A stretch of 61,324 nucleotides of DNA from Pseudaquidulcibacter sp964443435 (GCA_964443435.1 CAYUCW010000006.1:1-61324), one strand, 5' to 3'; positions 52,506 to 61,324 are shown, counted from the stretch's first letter. Notes: generated from the letters alone by a model not told the origin. Numbers and translations: made by a program.

Positions 52506-53332
52506 TGATAAAACGCGCCATACTTATTAGTATAATGTTTGGCGCGTTTATTGGTTTTGCCCATACCCAGAAAGCAAAGCCAGTTCAGAATAAAATTATG
52601 TCAATTAATGCTTGTGCCGATCAATTAGTTTTGGCACTCGCAAATAAAAATGAGATTGCATCGCTTTCACATTATTCTTCGGATAGACAAACCTCTTTGT
52701 TTGCCGAAGAAGCTCAAAAATATCATAAAAACTATATGTCGCCCGAAGAAATAATTGCGATAAATCCGCAAATTATTCTTAAAAGCCCATATGAAAAAGA
52801 TATTATAAATCAAATAATTGAAAAGCGAAAAATTCAAAGTGCCGATTTTGGTGTTCCAAATTCTATCAGTGATGCAATGGATATTGTTACTAAAGCTGGA
52901 AGCATTTTAAATGCCCAAAATAAAGCAATGGCTTTGAATAATGAAATAGCAAAAGCCAAGAATCTAAGCTCAAAGGCCAAAATACCGGCTTTAATTTATT
53001 TTTCGGGTGGAAATTCGGCGGGCGATAATACGCTAATAAATGAGATTTTCGAAAATGCCGGCTTTGAGAATATGGCCGCAAATTATGGTGTTGGCAATTG
53101 GGGTACTATTGACACCGAAAGCATTATAGCCAATCCGCCAAAAATAATTTTCATAGAAACCAAAGATACAGAAGGCGCTTGGGCACAAAAAGCTTTAAGG
53201 CACCCTGCTTTATATAATAAAAGCTTGAATATAGAATTTGTCCCCTTCCCATCTGGCTTTGGTTATTGTGGTGGGGCGGTCATTCCGCAAATGTCTCTAT
53301 ATTTCAAAACTATAAGGAATAAATATGAATAA
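52505..53332 (+). CDS. btuF: Periplasmic cobalamin-binding protein (BtuF family)
   Basis: The 275-residue protein has a signal peptide (cleavage near GFAHTQ) and the two-lobed fold of class III binding proteins: IMSINACADQLVLALA, SPEEIIAINPQIIL, then a long linking helix and PALIYFSGGN, NPPKIIFIETKD. It captures cobalamin in the periplasm for BtuCD. The ATG overlaps the btuB TAA by one base and its end overlaps btuC by 8, so it is translationally coupled. Related proteins bind heme or siderophores; the riboswitch and btuB settle B12. Confidence 0.9.
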   Translation: MIKRAILISIMFGAFIGFAHTQKAKPVQNKIMSINACADQLVLALANKNEIASLSHYSSDRQTSLFAEEAQKYHKNYMSPEEIIAINPQIILKSPYEKDIINQIIEKRKIQSADFGVPNSISDAMDIVTKAGSILNAQNKAMALNNEIAKAKNLSSKAKIPALIYFSGGNSAGDNTLINEIFENAGFENMAANYGVGNWGTIDTESIIANPPKIIFIETKDTEGAWAQKALRHPALYNKSLNIEFVPFPSGFGYCGGAVIPQMSLYFKTIRNKYE

Positions 53333-54287
53333 TAAAAATTTAAATCTAGGTTTTATAATTCTTATTATTGCCTTTAGTGTTTTATCGCTTTTAATTGGCC
53401 GCGCTCATATTAATATTTTTGATAATAGTGAAACCGCCAATATTATTTTAAAAGATATTCGTTTGCCACGAACTCTTGTTGCACTTTTATGTGGCGGTGC
53501 GCTTGCGCTCTGTGGTGCGGTTTTACAAGGCTATTTGCGCAATCCATTGGCCGATAGTGGTGTTTTAGGGATTTCGGCAATCTCATCGCTTGGTGCGGTA
53601 ATTGCCATATATTTTGGCCTTAGCGCAATTGGCTATTGGGTAATTCCATTACTTGCAATTATTTTTGCACTTCTCGCGCTCCTCATTTTAATTTTTATTG
53701 CCAAAAAAGGCGGCGGCACCCTAAGCTTTATATTGACCGGGATTATACTTTCAACACTTGGCGGCGGCCTTTTATCATTGGCTCTAAGCTTTGCGCCCAA
53801 TCCATATGCGGCAAGTGAAATTATTGATTGGCAAATCGGATCTTTTAGCAAGACCAGTTTTAATGATTTGTTTTTCACAGCGCCCTTAATAATAATCGGC
53901 TCAATTATTTTACTCCTCTTAGGCAATGAATTAGAAGCCCTTAATCTTGGCGAAGAAACCGCAAAAACCATGGGCATTAATATAAAAAGCCTCCAGATTA
54001 AAATCCTTATTGGGGTCGGGCTTATTGTTGGTGCCGCGGTTTCAGTAAGCGGGGTTTTATCATTCATTGGTCTCATAATCCCACATATACTTAGGCCATT
54101 TTATAATAATTCCCCAAGCAAAATTTTATTACCTTCTTTCTTATTTGGTGCCGCTTTCACTTTATTATGCGATATTTTTGTGCGTGTTCTTTGGCTTGAA
54201 AATGAACTTAAGCTTGGTATTATAATGACCATTATTGGTGCACCATTTTTTGCTTATATTTTATGGAAGAATGTAAAAAATGTTTAA
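53325..54287 (+). CDS. btuC: Cobalamin ABC transporter permease (BtuC/FecCD family)
   Basis: A 320-residue FecCD-family permease with about 10 transmembrane helices, and the motifs RLPRTLVALLCGGALALCGAVLQ (early), NPLADSGVLGISAISSLGAV, GAAVSVSGVLSFIGLIIPHI and RPFYNNSPSKILLPSFLFGA near the cytoplasmic coupling helix. It forms the inner-membrane channel of BtuCD. Overlaps btuF by 8 bases and btuD by 8. Confidence 0.93.
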   Translation: MNNKNLNLGFIILIIAFSVLSLLIGRAHINIFDNSETANIILKDIRLPRTLVALLCGGALALCGAVLQGYLRNPLADSGVLGISAISSLGAVIAIYFGLSAIGYWVIPLLAIIFALLALLILIFIAKKGGGTLSFILTGIILSTLGGGLLSLALSFAPNPYAASEIIDWQIGSFSKTSFNDLFFTAPLIIIGSIILLLLGNELEALNLGEETAKTMGINIKSLQIKILIGVGLIVGAAVSVSGVLSFIGLIIPHILRPFYNNSPSKILLPSFLFGAAFTLLCDIFVRVLWLENELKLGIIMTIIGAPFFAYILWKNVKNV

Positions 54288-55014
54288 AGTTTCCAATTTA
54301 AATTTATACTTAAACAAATCCAAAATCCTTAAGAATCTAAGTTTTAACATAAACCCACAAACCATAAATATTATAATGGGCCAAAACGGCGCTGGTAAAA
54401 CCAGCCTTATAAAATGCCTTGCTTCAATTTATGATTATGAAGGGGAAATTGAATATAATTCAAATAATCTAAAAAGCCTAAGTCTTGATTTAAAAGCAAA
54501 AGAAATAGGCTATTTGGCGCAAAATACTAAGCCACAATGGAATATAAAGGCCTTTGATTTAATCGCGCTTGGAAGATTAAAATCAAGTACTAATTTAATG
54601 CCAATTGATATAGAAATCATTGAAGCAACTATAAAAAATATTGGCATTGAAAAGCTTAAAGATAAAAATATATTTGACCTATCAGGCGGAGAGCTTGCAC
54701 TATGCTTACTTGCAAGGGTCATTTGTACAGAACCAAAACTTATAATCCTTGATGAGCCTTTAAATCATTTAGATATTAAATATCAAAGGCAAATAATAAG
54801 AATTCTAAAAGAATATAAAGCAAATGGCGGCACAATTATTTTAATAATCCATGATATTAATATAGCTTATGAATTAGGTGAATATTATATTTTCATGAAA
54901 AATGGTGAAATATTAAAATCTGGTGATAAAGCAATATTTACTAAGGAAACTTTGACCCAAGCCTATGAAATAGAGTTTTATCAAAGCAATGAGTCTTTTG
55001 GGGCTTTGCCATAG
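54280..55014 (+). CDS. btuD: Cobalamin ABC transporter ATPase (BtuD family)
   Basis: A 244-residue ABC ATPase: Walker A GQNGAGKTSL, Q-loop in YLAQNTKPQWN, signature LSGGELALCLLARV (the usual LSGGQ with Glu instead of Gln at the last place), Walker B LIILDEPLNHLD and switch H-loop ILIIHDI. It energises B12 uptake with BtuC. It is the last gene of the riboswitch-controlled operon; the M15 peptidase gene starts 38 bases later with its own ribosome site. Confidence 0.93.
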   Translation: MFKVSNLNLYLNKSKILKNLSFNINPQTINIIMGQNGAGKTSLIKCLASIYDYEGEIEYNSNNLKSLSLDLKAKEIGYLAQNTKPQWNIKAFDLIALGRLKSSTNLMPIDIEIIEATIKNIGIEKLKDKNIFDLSGGELALCLLARVICTEPKLIILDEPLNHLDIKYQRQIIRILKEYKANGGTIILIIHDINIAYELGEYYIFMKNGEILKSGDKAIFTKETLTQAYEIEFYQSNESFGALP

Positions 55015-55052
55015 CAATTCATTTCTGATAGAATGACTGAGGAGAAGATATT

Positions 55053-55733
55053 TTGCCAAAATCAATTCGTAATATTCTATTGATTTTCTGTCTTGGCTTT
55101 TTCTCCCTTGGGCTATTTATGGCCAATCCATTAAATTCTCAGAATTTTATAGTTAAGGATGAATTTTCTATCCCTGAGTTTGAAAATTGGAAAAATGCCG
55201 ATCTTTCACGTGCGCAAACTATAAGAAAATTTGAAATCTATTTAAAATCACAAAAAGTGAATAATGTTCTTCCGACTTATCAGATTTTAAGAACTGCAAG
55301 CTCGGCAAAGGAATGCAATGAATCGGCTTTTTATATTCCGCCGCGCAAGCTTTGGCCAAATATTGTGCAAACCCTAAAATTCATAAAGCTTGAGCTTAAG
55401 CCAAAACTTGGCACATTTGAAGCAGTATCAGGTTATCGTAATCCAAGCCTTAATTCCTGTGCAGGGGGCGCAAAAAATAGTACCCACGCCAATTATTATG
55501 CGCTTGATTTAATTCCAAAATCGGAGCTTACCCGCGAAAAACTTATTTATAATATTTGCAAAGTTCATGATAAGGTTGGCCGTAAATATCATATTGGGCT
55601 TGGCTTTTATACAGGCGTAAGATTTCACATAGATAGCCGCGCCTATAGACGTTGGGGCGCAGATGGCAGAAGTTATTCTTCGCCTTGTGGAATATTAAAA
55701 GACCCTGAAAAAGTGCCGCCGCCGCCGGCATAA
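55053..55733 (+). CDS. M15-family peptidase (D-Ala-D-Ala carboxypeptidase-like)
   Basis: The 226-residue protein has an N-terminal membrane anchor or signal (about 7-27), then the Peptidase M15 core: EAVSGYRNPSLNSCAGG, STHANYYALDLIP (His and Asp zinc ligands) and RFHIDSRAYRRWGADG (second His). Such enzymes trim peptidoglycan stem peptides in the periplasm. Start is TTG with GAGGAG at good distance. It stands between the B12 operon and a mannanase gene and need not be related to either. Confidence 0.87.
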   Translation: MPKSIRNILLIFCLGFFSLGLFMANPLNSQNFIVKDEFSIPEFENWKNADLSRAQTIRKFEIYLKSQKVNNVLPTYQILRTASSAKECNESAFYIPPRKLWPNIVQTLKFIKLELKPKLGTFEAVSGYRNPSLNSCAGGAKNSTHANYYALDLIPKSELTREKLIYNICKVHDKVGRKYHIGLGFYTGVRFHIDSRAYRRWGADGRSYSSPCGILKDPEKVPPPPA

Positions 55734-55795
55734 TGAGAAAAAGCATAGCTTATTAAATAAAATCAATATATTTAATCGCTAGAGGAAATATATAA

Positions 55796-56863
55796 ATGAA
55801 AATTTTTATTGCATTGATTTTATTTTTTGGCATTTTTGCAAGTCCTGCAATCGCGCAAATAAGCATAAAAGATGGTCGTATAATTGAAAAATCAGGAAAT
55901 GATTTTATTATGCGCGGCATTAATCATGGGCATACATGGTCAAAAGATAAAACCAGAAATGTCCTTATTAATGTTTCAAAGACAAAATCAAATACTATTA
56001 GAATTGCACTTAGTAACGGGAAGATTTGGGATAAATCTACAAAAGCAGAAGTTCAAGAAATCATAAAACAAGCCAAGCTTTTAAACCTTATTCTTGTCCT
56101 TGAAGTACATGACACAACAGGTCATGAGCCAAGCAATAGGGATGAAAATTATAAATCCTCTACTATTCTAGAAGCGGCACATTATTGGCTAGAAATCAAA
56201 GACCTTTTAATAGGTCAAGAAGATTTTGTGATATTAAATATTGGTAATGAGCCTTCGGGAAATGGCGAAAACGCCAATCTATATTGGTTTGAGCAACATA
56301 AAGAAGCAATCGCTATACTTCGTGCCGCAGGTATTAAAAATACTATTATGATAGATGGCGCGAATTGGGGGCAAGAAAGCAGTTTAACAATGGCAAAAAC
56401 TGCACCCGAATTATTTGCGTCTGACCCTTTAAAAAATTTAATTTTCAGTGTGCATATGTATCAAGTTTATAATAGTCCGGAGAAAGTAAAAAATTATATT
56501 GATATTTACATTAATAATAAATTGCCGCTTATAATTGGTGAATTTGGACCAGATCATCAAGGCGATGCCGTCGATGAACAAACAATTTTCGATTATTCAT
56601 ATGAAAAAGGAATTGGTTGGCTTGGTTGGTCATGGTCTGGCAATTCTGAAATTGCCGCCAATCTAGACATTGTACAAGACTATAATCCTAAAAAGCTTTC
56701 ACCATGGGGGGAGCAAATTATAAATGGCCCTAATGGGATTAAACAAAGCTCTAAAATTGCAAGTATTTATACAAGACAGCCAGTATATAAAAAAGTTTGG
56801 AAGATTATTTTACGAACAAAGCATAAAATTTCAAAAGCCAATACATCTTCTATAATTAAATAA
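55796..56863 (+). CDS. GH5 (subfamily 8-like) endo-beta-mannanase, exported
   Basis: A 355-residue glycoside hydrolase with a signal peptide (to about AIAQI). The barrel has RGINHGHTWSKDKTRNVL, TIRIALSNGKIWD, LVLEVHDTTGHE, acid/base Glu152 in NIGNEPSG, HMYQVYNS and nucleophile Glu249 in IIGEFGPDH, followed by GWLGWSWSGN. The EVHDTTG and RGxxHxHxW words are those of GH5_8 mannanases. It would supply mannose oligomers, which may explain the AGE-family enzyme elsewhere. A good AGAGGA ribosome site is present. It is 45 kb from the main carbohydrate island edge and stands alone. Confidence 0.9.
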   Translation: MKIFIALILFFGIFASPAIAQISIKDGRIIEKSGNDFIMRGINHGHTWSKDKTRNVLINVSKTKSNTIRIALSNGKIWDKSTKAEVQEIIKQAKLLNLILVLEVHDTTGHEPSNRDENYKSSTILEAAHYWLEIKDLLIGQEDFVILNIGNEPSGNGENANLYWFEQHKEAIAILRAAGIKNTIMIDGANWGQESSLTMAKTAPELFASDPLKNLIFSVHMYQVYNSPEKVKNYIDIYINNKLPLIIGEFGPDHQGDAVDEQTIFDYSYEKGIGWLGWSWSGNSEIAANLDIVQDYNPKKLSPWGEQIINGPNGIKQSSKIASIYTRQPVYKKVWKIILRTKHKISKANTSSIIK

Positions 56864-56930
56864 TTTCCTTGCGTTATTTTATCGCGCCTTTAAGACTTGA
56901 CGAATAATAAATTTTAGGCTGATTGCAATT

Positions 56931-57845
56931 ATGGATATTAAACAGATAAAAATTGGCGCACGCGGCTCTCCGCTTTCTTTGACGCAAACAAAATGGCTTA
57001 GACAAGAACTTGCAAATGCCCTGAAAATTGAAAACATCGAAGAAAATCTGCCTATTTTTCCTATAATTACGCAAGGAGATAAAATTCAAGATAGAGCCCT
57101 TCTTGAAGCTGGCGGTAAGGGACTTTTTACAAAGGAACTTGACGAAGCTTTGTTGGATGGGCGTATTGATTGCGCGGTACATTCAATGAAAGATGTACCA
57201 ACAATTTTACCAGATGGAATAATCTTACTCGGAAGCCCAAAACGCGAAGATAGGCGCGATGCTTTAATAACTAAAAATGGCATTAGCCTTGAAGAATTGC
57301 CAATTGGTGCAACACTTGGCACCGCTTCCTTAAGACGTAGCGCGCAATTTTTACGCGCCCGTCCCGATTTAAAAATTGGCCTTTTAAGAGGCAATGTCGG
57401 CACGCGCCTTAGTAAAATTGATAATGATGAGTTTGACGCAACTATTCTTGCCATGGCAGGACTTAAAAGACTTGGTATAGAAGCGCCCCATCAAGCAATT
57501 GACCCTTTCTTAATGCCGCCTGCAATTGCGCAAGGCGCACTGGCGATAACCGCAAGAGAAAATGATAATCGAATTATAAATGCTTTTAAACTTATAGAAG
57601 ATTTGGCAACCAATATTGAAACCGCCGCAGAGCGCGGATTTTTACGCGCACTTGATGGATCTTGCCGTACACCTATTGCTGCTTATGCCATTTATGAAAA
57701 TGAAACTCTAAGTTTCAAAGGACAATTGCTTAGTGATGATGGGAAAAAAGAATATCTAGAATCTGGCACTATTATTACAAAAGATTTGCAAGAAGCCGAA
57801 AATTTTGGCAAACATTTAGGTGAGAAAATCAAGGAAGCCACTTAA
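56931..57845 (+). CDS. hemC: Hydroxymethylbilane synthase (porphobilinogen deaminase)
   Basis: HemC polymerises four porphobilinogens in tetrapyrrole synthesis. The 304-residue protein shows KIGARGSPLSLTQT, GGKGLFTKELDEALL, AVHSMKDVPT, LGTASLRRSAQ, LLRGNVGTRLSK and the dipyrromethane cofactor Cys245 in DGSCRTPIAAYA. hemD follows directly. Confidence 0.98.
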   Translation: MDIKQIKIGARGSPLSLTQTKWLRQELANALKIENIEENLPIFPIITQGDKIQDRALLEAGGKGLFTKELDEALLDGRIDCAVHSMKDVPTILPDGIILLGSPKREDRRDALITKNGISLEELPIGATLGTASLRRSAQFLRARPDLKIGLLRGNVGTRLSKIDNDEFDATILAMAGLKRLGIEAPHQAIDPFLMPPAIAQGALAITARENDNRIINAFKLIEDLATNIETAAERGFLRALDGSCRTPIAAYAIYENETLSFKGQLLSDDGKKEYLESGTIITKDLQEAENFGKHLGEKIKEAT

Positions 57846-57849
57846 TAAA

Positions 57850-58548
57850 ATGGCAAATTCAAAATATAAAAATATCCTTATTATACGTTCCGAACCTGGC
57901 GCATCAAAAACTGCGGCTAAGATTTTGGACCTTGGATATTCGCCAATTATACTTCCGGCGGCAGTTTTATCGGCAACTAATAATCCTATAAATATTGAAT
58001 CGATCCAAGCGTTTCTTATTACAAGTTCTAATGCGCCAAGACTTGCCAATTTAACGAAGGAATGTTTTGAAATCCCTGTTTATGCGGTTGGTGATGCCAC
58101 CCAAAAAGCGGCAATAGATAGAGGCTTTAAAGAAGTTATATCCGCAGGGGGCGACGCAAGCACACTTGCAATGCTGGTTGCCGATAGGCTTAAGGCAAAG
58201 AATGGGGCATTAGTTCATTTAAGAGGTAATGAGGTCGCGGGAGACGTTAAAGGCCTTCTTGAAGCTTGCGGCTTTGAAGTTAAAACCGAAATAATCTATG
58301 AAACCATTGAAAACCCTGAGTTTGAATTAAATATCAATAATATTTTAAAAAATAATCAAGGCGCAGTTTTATTTCACTCACCTAAAGGCGCACAAAGATT
58401 TGCAAAATTTGCCGATAAATCACTTTTGAAAAATTGGGAAGCTTTGGCGATTTCAAACGGGGTTAGCGATAAAATCAATAATCTGTTTGAAAATATCAAA
58501 ATCTCTACTAGCCCTAATGAAAATAGTATTCTAAAGCTTTTAGAATGA
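57850..58548 (+). CDS. hemD: Uroporphyrinogen-III synthase
   Basis: HemD closes and inverts hydroxymethylbilane to uroporphyrinogen III. The 232-residue protein has the weak but typical pattern: ILIIRSEPGASKTAAKIL, FLITSSNAPRLANL, VYAVGDATQKAA, LVHLRGNEVAGDV and AVLFHSPKGAQRFAKF. I take the ATG at 57850, 5 bases after the hemC stop; a GTG at 57820 inside hemC is also open. Its position after hemC supports the call in this poorly conserved family. It overlaps the GH18 gene by four bases. Confidence 0.9.
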   Translation: MANSKYKNILIIRSEPGASKTAAKILDLGYSPIILPAAVLSATNNPINIESIQAFLITSSNAPRLANLTKECFEIPVYAVGDATQKAAIDRGFKEVISAGGDASTLAMLVADRLKAKNGALVHLRGNEVAGDVKGLLEACGFEVKTEIIYETIENPEFELNINNILKNNQGAVLFHSPKGAQRFAKFADKSLLKNWEALAISNGVSDKINNLFENIKISTSPNENSILKLLE

Positions 58549-59546
58549 AAAAATTATTTCTTGCACTTATATTTATATTTTCTGCAAATATTGCAAATGC
58601 CCAAATATGTAAGCCTATTTTTGGATTTTATCCGTATTGGCGTTATGATGCCGTTCCGCTTGAAACCCTTAAATGGGATAGTTTTTCGCATTTAAATATT
58701 GCTTTTGCATATCCCGATGAAAATGGCGGTCTAGTAACTTCGCATTTTAATAATAAGCTTAAGGATGTTGCGGATTTTACGCATTCTAAAAATCGTAAAA
58801 TTATTTTATCAATTGGCGGCGCGGGTAATGATAGCAAAAACTATAGTATTTTCACCAAGGATGATAAGAAAATTCAAAAATTCACTAATGAAGTAAAAAG
58901 CTATATTTATGAAAATAATCTTGATGGCATTGATATTGATTGGGAATATTGGACCTATCAATCAAAACTTGGTCGCGGCGGAAATGACCCAATTGAAAGT
59001 GTAAATCTTTTAAAGCTATTAAAATCATTAAGGGCGGCATTACCCGATAAATTAATAACTATGGATATTCCCGCAGTTGCTTGGGGACAAGAGCAGTTTT
59101 TGGTCGAAACCCAAAACTATGTCGATTATGTTAATCTAATGGCTTATGATTTTACAGGACCATGGGAGTCTAGTGAAATTGGTCACCATTCAAGCCTGAT
59201 AGATTTTAATAAAGCACTTGAATATACTATTAATCGCGGCTTTAAACAGGAAAAGCTTATTATTGGTGTTCCATTTTACGGAATTGATTTTTCAAATGGC
59301 AAACTAAATGCCAAGCAAGTTCCTTATTATATGGCAATCGAAAATATTTCTAATATTGATGAAATTAATAAGGGTAAGAAAAATAAACTTTATTATGAAA
59401 CGCCATCAATTATGACACAAAAGGCGCAAATAATTCAAAAATATTTTGCAGGAACAATGATTTGGGAATTAACCCAAGATACAAATAATGAATATAGCCT
59501 TCTTGATGCTATAAATAATGCGCAGAATAATTGCCTGAAGCATTAA
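58545..59546 (+). CDS. Exported GH18-family glycoside hydrolase
   Basis: A 333-residue protein with a signal peptide (to about NIANAQ) and a GH18 barrel: FGFYPYWRYDAVP-like start GFYPYWRYDA, FSHLNIAFAYP, KIILSIGGAG, catalytic DGIDIDWEYW with Glu134, MDIPAVAWGQ, NLMAYDFTGPW and GVPFYGID. GH18 enzymes cleave chitin or related beta-1,4-N-acetylglucosaminides, though some only bind. It starts in the ATGA overlap with hemD, so it is translationally coupled to hemCD, an unusual partner for a secreted hydrolase. Confidence 0.92.
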   Translation: MKKLFLALIFIFSANIANAQICKPIFGFYPYWRYDAVPLETLKWDSFSHLNIAFAYPDENGGLVTSHFNNKLKDVADFTHSKNRKIILSIGGAGNDSKNYSIFTKDDKKIQKFTNEVKSYIYENNLDGIDIDWEYWTYQSKLGRGGNDPIESVNLLKLLKSLRAALPDKLITMDIPAVAWGQEQFLVETQNYVDYVNLMAYDFTGPWESSEIGHHSSLIDFNKALEYTINRGFKQEKLIIGVPFYGIDFSNGKLNAKQVPYYMAIENISNIDEINKGKKNKLYYETPSIMTQKAQIIQKYFAGTMIWELTQDTNNEYSLLDAINNAQNNCLKH

Positions 59547-59609
59547 AATAACTTGCATTCTACTTAATTTCGCCATTATTTAATTCCAGAAAAATTAAAA
59601 AGGTGAGAA

Positions 59610-61324
59610 ATGCGCAATAAAATTCTTAATTTAGACAGTAATTATTTATCTGAAAAAATGGTTTTTATTGCCAGAGTTTTGGTCGGCCTAATTTTCGGAT
59701 TATTAATTGCATATATTATAAAGACTATAGACCACACAAAAAATACAGATATAGAAGTTTGGCAAACTGTAAGTTTAAATGTCTTATTATGTTCGGCGTT
59801 TATACTTTGGGCATGCCTTGGGAATTTAAGGAATAAAACCCTTATAATCTGGACAATATTTATAAGCTGTTTAGTTGCCTATATTGCATATTACTCACAA
59901 ATTATTTTTGAGCATTATTTTTTTGATCCCAAAAATCTTTTTTGGCTTTTTCCCCTTTTATTTATTTTCAATGAATTAGTAATCTCAGGTGATAAGTCAA
60001 ACCGAATAATTGCCCCTTATAATTTTTATTTTGAAGAAGCCTGGAAGCGCGGAGTACAGCTTACATTGGCGCTTATATTCTGTGGTCTTTTTTGGCTTAT
60101 ATTATTTTTAGGTTCTACACTTTTAAATATTATTGGAATTAAATGGTTTGGCGAATTAATAAAAAATACTTATTTCGCATGGGCGGTTTCGGGCATTGCC
60201 ATGGGCTTTGCGGTTCATTTAAGTGACGTGAAACCAAACATCCTAGAGAATTTCCGTAATCTTATTTTAAATATATTATCTTGGCTTTTGATAGTTATTG
60301 TTATTGTCACAAGCATATTCTTAGGAAGTCTTTTTGTAACCGGATTAAAGCCCCTATGGGATACTAATGCCGCAACGGCAAGCCTTCTTACGGGCTGCTG
60401 TGTTTTAGTATTATTGATAAATGCCGCCTATAAAAATGGCGAAGATGAAATCAATAAAATCCTTAAGCTTGCGGTTCGCATCGCGCCAATTTTGACCCTT
60501 AGTTTTGCAATATTGGCGGGCATTGGCCTTTCTATGCGCATAAGCCAATATGGCCTTACACCGCAAAGAATTATGGCGCTTATTGGGGTTATTATCGCTT
60601 TTGGATTTGGCTTATTTTATACAATTGCCAATTTTGACAAAGAATTTATGGCAAAAATCAAAGCCACAAATATTTATTTAGCAATACTAAAAGTCATAAT
60701 TTTCATAAGCATACTTACGCCAATTGCCGATCCAAATAGGCTTTCGGTTAATTCACAAGTCAGCTATTTATTATCAGGCAAAACCCCAATTGATAAATTT
60801 GATTTTGGCTTTCTTAAGTTTGATTCTGGTAAATATGGAACTGATGCACTAAATAAGCTTACAAAAAGTCCAAATACGGCGATTGCCGAAAAAGCCTCTG
60901 ACGCGATTAAGAATCTTGATAGATATGAAGATATTGCCACAGTGGAAAGAAAACTTAAGCCAAGCAAAATCAAAATGGTGAAAGCGGGGCAAAAGCTTCC
61001 AGATAGTCTATTGAATACAGACTTTGTAAGAAGTGACTTTGATGCGCCATTATGTGGTTTTGGTGATTATGATAGTATTTGTAGCGCGGTTTTAATAGAT
61101 CTTAATAATGATAAAACCGATGAAATTATCTTTTCCAATACTTACAGAATGCAATTCTTTTATTTTGAAAACAATAAATGGAATTCAAAAAATATTATAG
61201 ATCATTCAATGGACGAAAAACTTCAAAAAGCATTTGAAGCCGGAAATATTGGTTCAACTAAGCCAGAGCCAAAATGGGATAATCTAATAATTGGTAATGA
61301 AATAATAGAAATTAAGTCGAATTA
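59610..61324 (+). CDS. DUF4153-like polytopic membrane protein, cut by the window end
   Basis: An ATG at 59610 with AGGTGAG before it opens a frame that runs 571 codons to the window edge without a stop. The N-terminal two-thirds holds about 12 hydrophobic helices with EEAWKRGVQLTLALIFCGLF, WAVSGIAMGFAVHL and YGLTPQRIMALIGVIIAFGF (each within a helix pair), the pattern of DUF4153 proteins. After about residue 380 comes a soluble part with PDSLLNTDF and VLIDLNNDKTDEIIF. Function unknown. The visible protein resembles the alphaproteobacterial members in order of domains. Confidence 0.82.
   Translation, partial: MRNKILNLDSNYLSEKMVFIARVLVGLIFGLLIAYIIKTIDHTKNTDIEVWQTVSLNVLLCSAFILWACLGNLRNKTLIIWTIFISCLVAYIAYYSQIIFEHYFFDPKNLFWLFPLLFIFNELVISGDKSNRIIAPYNFYFEEAWKRGVQLTLALIFCGLFWLILFLGSTLLNIIGIKWFGELIKNTYFAWAVSGIAMGFAVHLSDVKPNILENFRNLILNILSWLLIVIVIVTSIFLGSLFVTGLKPLWDTNAATASLLTGCCVLVLLINAAYKNGEDEINKILKLAVRIAPILTLSFAILAGIGLSMRISQYGLTPQRIMALIGVIIAFGFGLFYTIANFDKEFMAKIKATNIYLAILKVIIFISILTPIADPNRLSVNSQVSYLLSGKTPIDKFDFGFLKFDSGKYGTDALNKLTKSPNTAIAEKASDAIKNLDRYEDIATVERKLKPSKIKMVKAGQKLPDSLLNTDFVRSDFDAPLCGFGDYDSICSAVLIDLNNDKTDEIIFSNTYRMQFFYFENNKWNSKNIIDHSMDEKLQKAFEAGNIGSTKPEPKWDNLIIGNEIIEIKSN

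Noticed and set aside
53633..54076. 147-codon minus-strand ORF opposite btuC
   Set aside because: Antisense shadow of a hydrophobic protein gene.
1..61324. CRISPR arrays, tRNA/rRNA genes, insertion sequences, integrases, phage or plasmid genes
   Set aside because: Looked for regular spaced repeats, T-loop words, transposase motifs and terminal repeats on both strands and saw none.

Overview
The window comes from a strongly AT-rich Gram-negative chromosome, most likely an alphaproteobacterium with Caulobacterales/Hyphomonadales flavour. This is inferred from gene content (DUF3422, DUF6445, LpoA/LppC-like lipoprotein next to rsmI-yraN, tsaD/gpsA/yciI and hemC/hemD modules, ffh-rpsP-rimM); no rRNA or other taxonomic marker is present. 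A 100-N run inside btuB flanked by an identical 55-bp word shows it is a draft scaffold, probably a metagenome bin.

Layout. 0-7.2 kb (mostly minus strand): a cut secreted protein, an ABM-fold protein, thiC behind a TPP riboswitch, hisN-type phosphatase, rfbD, an isolated atpC, a soluble PAS-PAS chemoreceptor and a TauE/SafE exporter. 7.2-30 kb: a carbohydrate island with GH29 fucosidase, AGE-family epimerase, GH27 galactosidase, CE2-like esterase, a complete-looking set for L-fucose uptake and oxidation (mutarotase, FucP, fuconolactonase, IclR regulator, aldo/keto reductase, split UxaA-type dehydratase, SDR), GH51 arabinofuranosidase, periplasmic GH2 galactosidase, two pectate lyases and an acetyl esterase. 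Together these point to growth on fucose-, galactose- and arabinose-decorated pectin or arabinogalactan. No TonB receptor for the glycan and no terminal enzyme of fucose breakdown lie in the window. Two conserved unknowns (DUF3422, DUF6445) sit inside the island.

30-35 kb: two paralogous polytopic GT-C-like membrane proteins flank a WD40-like protein. 34.8-43.8 kb: housekeeping block: a GC-rich structured RNA region with its own promoter, ffh (TTG start), rpsP, rimM, rph, rdgB, hemW, then the LpoA-like lipoprotein, rsmI, yraN, yciI-like and gpsA. 43.8-50.1 kb: TetR, an unlisted 40-residue membrane peptide with a near-consensus promoter and terminator, a GT2, tsaD, two small sulfur/membrane proteins, a LuxR solo and two secreted unknowns. 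50.1-55 kb: cobalamin riboswitch followed by btuB-btuF-btuC-btuD. 55-61.3 kb: M15 peptidase, GH5_8-like mannanase, hemC, hemD, GH18 protein and a DUF4153 membrane protein cut by the window end.

The most interesting items for follow-up are the uncharacterised structured RNA before ffh, the GT-C/WD40/GT-C cassette, the hidden small membrane peptide gene, the rearranged housekeeping context (orphan atpC, rimM followed by rph instead of trmD-rplS, tsaD/gpsA separated), the fucose pathway with a split UxaA dehydratase, and the assembly artefact that makes an intact btuB look broken.
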